Below are positions 19,085-23,363 of a stretch of 23,363 nt of DNA, one piece after another. The notes below the pieces were generated by a model. It did not search any database, was not told the origin of the DNA, and saw only the letters and a program-made list of their open reading frames with translations. The stretch is from contig JAWQRM010000385.1 of NCBI GenBank assembly GCA_033557675.1, positions 1 to 23,363 on the forward strand, written 5' to 3'. Positions within the stretch are counted from its first letter, which is position 1. Each line of letters begins with the position of its first letter. The translations under genes were made by a program, and so were the position numbers. This DNA is from Coptodactyla brooksi (Eukaryota > Arthropoda > Insecta > Coleoptera > Scarabaeidae).

Positions 19085-19482
19085 AAGAGGAACCTGGTGA
19101 ACTAGTCGCTTTTCTTTTCCTATTTATGGCTGTTATCGAACCAAGTTCTTCCTTTTCATCTGTTTCTTAATTTACGGCTGACAATCTATTTACTTTATGA
19201 TCGCTTTGATTGCCCCGATTATGTACTGTAGGTAGTTGCGAGTTGCTTTGAAAACTCTGATTGGTTATCTGTTGTTGGAGAGCAGTCAATAAACTTTCCA
19301 TATCTCGCACGACATTTTCAAGGCTTTCTCTCGCTTGTTTTTCTTGTTTCCACATAATACGTGGAAACGTATTATGTGGAAATACGTAAGAAATAATTTC
19401 TTCATCGTTTTCAGGATTTGGTTTTGCTGCGCCAGGGATAACTCACCCAGTATCGGTGATTTTTTGATACGGATCTAACATT
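19085..19482 (-). pseudogene. gag/ORF1-like retroelement coding relic
   Basis: One minus-strand frame is open across this stretch except for TGA near 19440 and TAA near 19167. It reads MLDPYQKITDTG, stop, VIPGAAKPNPENDEEIISYV, then IMWKQEKQARESLENVVRDM, ESLLTALQQQITNQ, and after the second stop EKEELGSITAINRKRKATSS. The middle is predicted coiled-coil (heptad-like Leu/Met spacing, Gln-rich), and the end is basic. This composition suits a gag or ORF1 structural protein. It lies just 5' of the Jockey-type remnant on the same strand, so it may be that element's ORF1 or the gag of the gypsy copy; the sequence does not decide. No zinc knuckle is complete (only NCCKQC near 19085). Confidence 0.45.
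19347..19382. repeat. perfect 16-bp inverted repeat, 4-nt loop
   Basis: TTTCCACATAATACGT (19347-19362) and its exact reverse complement (19367-19382) flank GGAA. It lies inside the gag/ORF1-like frame, where it encodes FPHNTFPRI. A perfect stem of this size in coding sequence is unexpected and may have arisen by templated repair. Confidence 0.9.
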
Positions 19483-19495
19483 GCCGATTCAAGTA

Positions 19496-19982
19496 TTGGG
19501 TTGTTCGGAAAGTAATTTCGCTTCTTTTTTGCTGAAAATGAAAGGCACTTTTCTTAGGGAGTATAAATATTTTATGTAATTATATATTCACTATTTGGTC
19601 CAACACCTTTTGCCATCTCTCTGGAAGCAGCATGCTTCTACACTCATAAAACTTCCGATCCTTGTTGGCAAAAAACTGATTCAAGTAATTTTTGATGGCC
19701 TCATTTGAAGTAAAGATTTTACCGTCCAAAAACTTTTCTGGGTTTTGTTTAATAAAAATACAAAATGTGCCGAAAATGCTGTTTTTGATTCTCTATGTTT
19801 CATAAGACACAAAAAGAAGACAATTTCACAGGGCTGAACAAAATATTTTCACACATAAACTTTGCAATGTCAGCAATCAGAATAAATAATGCATATACGG
19901 TTTAGAATGAATTTGGTTGGTTAAAATATAACTAACGCCCCTGCTGCAAAAAAAAAACGAAATTACTTGCCGAACAATCCAA
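19496..19982 (-). mobile_element. mariner element, 487 bp, internally deleted
   Basis: A classical mariner. Terminal repeats of about 25 bp begin TTGGGTTGTTCGGAAAGTAA (19496) and, on the other strand, TTGGATTGTTCGGCAAGTAA (ending 19982), with two mismatches over 25. They are flanked by TA at 19494-19495 and 19983-19984, the expected duplication. It lies immediately beside the gag/ORF1-like stretch and probably interrupted the same retroelement. Intact mariners are about 1.3 kb, so roughly 0.8 kb is gone; what remains is the transposase C-terminus on the minus strand and both UTRs. It could have been mobilised only by a transposase supplied in trans. Confidence 0.95.
19580..19775 (-). pseudogene. 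mariner transposase, C-terminal 60-odd codons
   Basis: The minus frame ending in TAA at 19580-19582 reads KQNPEKFLDGKIFTSNEAIK, then NYLNQFFANKDRKFYECRSM and LLPERWQKVLDQ. It matches the mariner C-terminus ('...F..WLdqFFa.K...Fy..GI..Lp.RWqkvi...G.Y'). None of the D,D34D catalytic residues is in the retained part. The sequence upstream is the 5' UTR, joined by the internal deletion. Confidence 0.88.
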
Positions 19983-20221
19983 TAGTTTTCATGGTGATCC
20001 CGCCAGTATCATAATGTGATAACACGTGTTTGCCGCAGACAAGTTTATATGACGAATAAATTCGATAAGTTCCTACACGTATCCTTTAGTCCACTGTCCA
20101 GGGTATTGCCGAATATTTATTTTGTAAATTTTCTGCATCTGCCCATGCCTAGTACGGAACAAACAACCATAAAAAAACCTCTAAAACACCACCTCTATTC
20201 ACTGATTGTGAGCGGAAAATA

Positions 20222-20400
20222 TACGTCCCGTCGCTAACAACCTCTGACATATATATGACTGGTTTATGATCAGTGATTAACGTGAACTGATTTCCGAAAA
20301 TATATGGCCCAAATTATTTACAGGCATAGACTACTGCTAGAAGTTCTTTCTCAATCATTGTCTTTTTTATAATTGATTTCGCTTCAGTATTCAAAAGATC
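20222..20400 (-). pseudogene. Ty3/gypsy RNase H fragment
   Basis: The minus frame reads LLNTEAKSIIKKTMIEKELL, AVVYACK, stop, FGPYIFGNQFTLITDHKPVI, YMSE. This is the gypsy RNase H block '...t..n.y.t.EkElLAivya.k.frpYlyG..f.l.TDHkpl..l'. The Glu of EKEL and the Asp of TDH, active-site positions in the family, are both present; one TAA breaks the frame. It lies about 240 bp upstream (on the minus strand) of the start of the gag-like stretch, an order wrong for a single intact element. It therefore comes from a different copy or from a rearranged one. Confidence 0.8.
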
Positions 20401-20870
20401 TTCTCCTAATTTTTTCTAATACTGGCATTTCGTATTTGTTTACTTTATGTTAACTACGTTATAATATATCATTTTTTTGTTTCGATTTGATGTTATCTTG
20501 AATTAAATCTACTTTCATCACTCACATTTTAAATTTTACTGAGTATCCGTAAAAGTTTCAATTAAAGCTTCACGTTCCTTTACACTTATAATTAGGAATT
20601 TGGGTGTATAATTTAATACAATTTGCGTGTGTAATTTAATATATGTATAATTTCCAGAATATTGTCATATGGGTACCTTTATTACAGGACTTTCAGAAAT
20701 GTCCAAGTCCAAGAGCGAAAACTGTATATTTGTTAATTATGAAAGCTTTCTGCATTTGCTGTGACTAATCTAAAACATTATTTTGAAATTCACGAACGCC
20801 TATGTTTAAAATGTCAAGATCTGGTCACTCTTTAGTCACACACAAAAATATTATCATACTACCAAACTAA
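20401..20870. other. A+T-rich stretch, nothing recognised
   Basis: I see no coding motif. GTGTATAATTTAATA-like strings repeat near 20604-20650. There are no element ends. Confidence 0.55.
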
Positions 20871-20873
20871 CTA

Positions 20874-20937
20874 GAAGTCATACTGGGACACTCTGTATAT
20901 ATATATATATATATATAGGGTGCCGCCGTATGACTTC
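20874..20937. repeat. inverted element-like termini flanking a (TA)n tract
   Basis: GAAGTCATAC (20874-20883) and GTATGACTTC (20928-20937) are exact reverse complements. Between them are GGGACACTCTG, then (TA)11 (20896-20917), then GGGTGCCGCC. Read outward from the (TA)n, both sides look like the same Tc1/mariner-style terminus (CAGAGTGTCCCAGTATGAC and AGGGTGCCGCCGTATGAC). Two inverted copies of an end thus face each other across the microsatellite. Confidence 0.75.
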
Positions 20938-21043
20938 CTCACCGGATATCTCGGAATTGGGAAGAGATGTTGCAAAGCAAAAACTATGGTATAGAGTAAA
21001 CAAAAGACTATATAAAAACTAAAAGCTGGTATTAATATACATA
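20928..21043. repeat. outer inverted-repeat arm, left
   Basis: This segment is repeated in inverted orientation at 22541-22660, roughly 80% alike by eye (shared strings include GAATTGGGAAGAGAT, GCAAAAACT and GACTATAT). It ends exactly where the inner Tc1/mariner-type terminus CAGGGTGTACC begins. Confidence 0.85.
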
Positions 21044-22540
21044 CAGGGTGTACCAAACAAAACAAATTATATTTTTAAAATGGAATAATATACTTTTTTC
21101 ATAAACATTTTATAGCTTCTGGCTTATTTTTTCATTTCAGTGTAAAAAAAATTGGTTCTATTCTAAGAAATGGATTTTGTCGATATTTGCTTGGAAATAA
21201 TTAATTTTACCTAAAAGTCATGTTCAAAATGCATTCCAGCTTTCGCAATACACACGTCAAAACGACACAAAACTTCATTTCCTAGTACGTTTCTTAGTGT
21301 TGCAAGTGGAATACTGCCACATGCATTACCAATACGCAGTTGCATGTCTTGCAAGATGGATAGGAAAGTGGATGTTTACCTATTGGGGAATTGTTCATTT
21401 AGTAAGTTTGTGACAATAAGAGCGTTATGCGCAGGTTCCCCATCCTGTTGAATGACCAAAGATTGACGAATATGCAAAGGTATTTCCACCAACAACCCTG
21501 GTAGTATTTCCCGTACAAAATGTAGGTATCTTTGACCAGTCAGCACTCCTTGATAGAAATGGGGTCCTATTACATATTTATCGATGATTCCACACCAAAC
21601 ATTAACACCCCAAATGTTTTGAAAGTAAGTTTGTTGCATACGGGGATTTCCATCTGCCCAATAATGACAATTATGGCGGTTTACTACACTATTATTATGG
21701 AAACGCGATTCATCTGACCATAATGTTTTTGATAACAGGTTGTTATTATCATACAAGCTTGTATGTCTGCTATAAATTCTAATCGTCTTGAATAGTCTGT
21801 GGGTTGTAGACCTTGTTGAAGATGAACTTTGAATGGAGGGAATTTTTGAATTTTTAAAATACGATTTGGAAGCACCACACTGAGCAGCAAATGGAGTCTT
21901 GAGGATTTATGACAAAGTGTGCTAAAATTAGCGCTCCATTCGCTTCGTCAGTGACAGGCTTCAGTCGAGTTTTCTTTTTTTTGTCGACAAGGTAGATCCC
22001 CAGTTTCTCTTAAAACTTTTTCTGTCGACACGAACGTCTTATGATCTGGGCATCTCCTCTCAGGAAAGCGTTCCGCGTAAAGCCATGCTGCTGCACGAGC
22101 AGATTTTCTACATTCGCCAAAGGTTAATAAGATTCGACATATTCATGTACAAAGAACGACACGGCATTTTAAATGTAAATAGTACACTTAAAGCACAAAA
22201 GTAAACAAATATGGAATAATCACAAAATGATAACACTTTAGACCGAATAAACAAGAGACTGTAACGCAAACCGGCTTAAAAGCAATAACTGACAAGTAAC
22301 TGTCATTGATTGACAGGTATTTGCAGACAATGATGTTTTATGCAAAGCACTGCACACTCAATTGTGAAGACAGTAAATCTTGCGTGGCACTCTAGACTCG
22401 AACACATTTAATAATTTATTTTTTTATAAAATTTTTTGTACTCAAATGAAAAGAATAAGTCAGAAACTATAAAATGTTTATGAAATAAGTATACTTTTCC
22501 ATTTGAAAAATTTTAACTTGTTTTTTCTTGGAACACCCTA
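21044..22540 (-). mobile_element. Tc1/mariner-type element with about 110-bp terminal inverted repeats, 1,497 bp
   Basis: The left end CAGGGTGTACCAAACAAAAC (21044) and the right end TAGGGTGTTCCAAGAAAAAA (minus strand from 22540) start a long inverted repeat. It continues inward through ATGGAA, ATACTT, TTTCATAAACATTTTATAG and TTTTCATTT, about 110 bp on each side. TA duplications lie at 21042-21043 and 22541-22542. The minus strand carries a DDE transposase pseudogene (21211-22146). Immediately outside, the flanks are themselves inverted copies of each other, so the whole structure is an inverted repeat with arms near 230 bp. Confidence 0.88.
21211..22146 (-). pseudogene. Tc1/mariner-superfamily DDE transposase (DUF4817-type N-terminus)
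   Basis: Read on the minus strand. The helix-turn-helix N-terminus is ILLTFGECRKSARAAAWLYA then ERFPERRCPDHKTF. A frame change follows, then DEANGALILAHFVINP; after another come FKVHLQQGLQPTDYSRRLEF and, after a shift near 21756, LSKTLWSDESRFHNN (first catalytic Asp). Next are NIWGVNVWCGIIDKYVIGPH, FYQGVLTGQRYLHFVREILP, and QQDGEPAHN (second Asp). At NEQFPNR-stop (about 21375) a deletion joins directly to LQDMQLRIGNACGSIPLATL and AKAGMHFEHDF-stop (21211-21213). The skipped part in relatives is roughly 35 residues (WIGR...RSPDLTPLDFFLWG) and holds the third acidic residue. The copy is dead, but the lineage is clear: a family repeated widely in insect genomes. Confidence 0.9.
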
Positions 22541-22660
22541 TATTTATGTTACTGCCAGTTTTTAGTTTTCCATATAGTCCTTTACTTGACCTATATCACA
22601 GTTTTTGCACTGCAACGATATCTCTTCCCAATTCTGAGATATTCGGTGGGGAAATCATGC
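22541..22660. repeat. outer inverted-repeat arm, right
   Basis: This is the inverted counterpart of 20928-21043. Similarity stops at about 22660, where the reverse-transcriptase frame of the next element begins. Confidence 0.85.
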
Positions 22661-23362
22661 TCGGGAAGGAGTTTCACAAATGGCAGCTTTCCAGTGGAAC
22701 TAAAACTAGCTCGAGTAATTTCATTACATAAGGCAAAGGAAACCGACAATATTAACAACTACAGACCGATATCAATCCTTCCAGCAATGTCGAAGGTATT
22801 CGAAGCAGCAATAAGAAGGAGATTGTTAAGTTTCTTCAAGAAGAATGGCATTTTATCAAAGGCCCAACATGGCTACACAGAGGGCAAGTCGACAACCGCA
22901 GCGATATTGGAGGTGATAGATACCATAACCGCCGCCTTCAATGAAAGAGCTGATACCCACATCACATGTTGCGATCTATCTGAAGCATTCGACTGCGTAC
23001 AACATCCAGTTCTGTTGGATAAACTTTGGCACTATGGGGTTCGCGGCCCGGCACACAATTTAATGAAGTCCTACCTGGAGGGAAGGAGACAAGTAGTGGA
23101 ATGGAACTCGACGTACTCTTACCAGGAAGAGGTCAAACTTGGGGTCCCCCAAGGATCAATTTTAGGCCCTCTACTATTTTTGATATATATCAACGGTCTT
23201 CCACGCGCAGTCCCCGAGAAAACATGTCTATTTGCGGATGACACAATTATCCTAGTAACGGACAAGCAGAAGACCAATTTAGAAGGAAAAACGAACACTG
23301 CAATTGCAGTAGCTGCGGAATGGTTTAGTAGCAATGGTCTCTTTATGAACAAAAGCAAGACC
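22661..23362 (+). CDS. non-LTR retrotransposon reverse transcriptase, open, runs off right edge
   Basis: One frame is open from at least 22661 to the window edge with no stop; it has no clear start because the element is 5'-truncated or joined here. Order of motifs: SFTNGSFPVELKLARVISLH; NNYRPISILPAMSKVFE; QHGYTEGKSTTAAILEV; CCDLSEAFDCVQHPVLLDKL (motif A Asp at D of CCDLSEAFD); GVRGPAHNLMKSYLEGRRQV; GVPQGSILGPLLFLIYINGL (motif B, 23141); FADDTIIL (motif C, 23231), ending SSNGLFMNKSKT at the edge. All polymerase landmarks are intact, giving about 234 codons. It belongs to the Jockey/CR1-like group of LINE reverse transcriptases; the clade is not resolved. It differs from the decayed Jockey-type copy at 17.9-19.1 kb in sequence and strand. 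It appears much younger than anything else here. Confidence 0.92.
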
Positions 23363-23363
23363 C

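Noticed and set aside
20016..20237. Plus-strand 73-codon frame
   Set aside because: It lies between the mariner end and antisense gypsy RNase H, with no motif of its own; the minus strand here may be LTR-like but no ends could be fixed.
21532..21717. Plus-strand open frame of 61 codons
   Set aside because: It is the antisense shadow of the Tc1/mariner-type transposase pseudogene.
23026..23358. Open frames on both strands overlapping the right-edge reverse transcriptase
   Set aside because: They are other-frame shadows; the true frame carries GVPQGS and FADD motifs.
1..23363. CRISPR arrays, rRNA, complete tRNA genes, bacterial-type operons or toxin genes
   Set aside because: No regularly spaced repeats, conserved RNA cores or prokaryotic gene structure were seen on either strand.

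Overview
The window is A+T-rich, intron-like eukaryotic DNA from an animal, most probably an insect. No bacterial operons, tRNA or rRNA genes or CRISPR arrays are visible. Most of the sequence that can be interpreted is decayed transposable-element (TE) DNA. The mix is piggyBac, pogo/Tigger, classical mariner, a second Tc1/mariner-type family, Penelope-like, Jockey-type non-LTR and Ty3/gypsy, which fits a TE-rich insect genome; no species can be named. The only convincing host-gene signal is one 133-bp internal exon at 8627-8759 (+), with good splice sites on both sides. The rest is therefore plausibly large-intron or flanking DNA of that gene.

Left part (1-8620). The C-terminal part of a piggyBac transposase enters from the left edge (2-733, +) and is broken by two nonsense codons. 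A pogo/Tigger fragment lies at 3654-4075 (+). A complete 371-bp piggyBac miniature element lies at 5130-5500, between TTAA duplications; it keeps only the element ends and the last codons (cysteine-rich tail) of its parent transposase. Between these is A+T-rich DNA with a few perfect palindromes and microsatellites.

Middle part (8620-16220). After the host exon come a Penelope-like GIY-YIG fragment (10021-10431, -), a weak reverse-transcriptase fragment (10478-10720, +) and an LTR- or promoter-like TATAAAAG/AATAAA pair near 11.74-11.80 kb. A larger piggyBac copy follows at 12405-14292, with a minus-strand transposase pseudogene. It belongs to the same family as the 5130 miniature element but is flanked by ATAA rather than TTAA. 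A fragment of a multicopy insect transposon-type protein is at 15956-16215 (+).

Right part (17-23.4 kb). This is a dense, apparently nested cluster. It holds a Ty3/gypsy integrase remnant (17045-17700, -); a 5'-truncated Jockey-type element with an A-rich tail (about 17868-19062, -); a gag/ORF1-like stretch (19085-19482, -) with a 487-bp internally deleted mariner beside it (19496-19982); a gypsy RNase H remnant (20222-20400, -); and a Tc1/mariner-type element (21044-22540) enclosed by a further pair of inverted arms (20928-21043 and 22541-22660). A non-LTR reverse transcriptase (22661 to the right edge, +) is open over its whole visible length and is the least decayed coding sequence here.

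No set of genes acts together as a pathway. The points most worth checking are the shared piggyBac family with its GGGTCA-NNN-TGACCC palindromes and an ATAA target duplication, the double-layered inverted repeat around the Tc1/mariner-type element, the host exon, and the open reverse transcriptase at the right edge. All family assignments come from recognising motifs by eye; no search was run.
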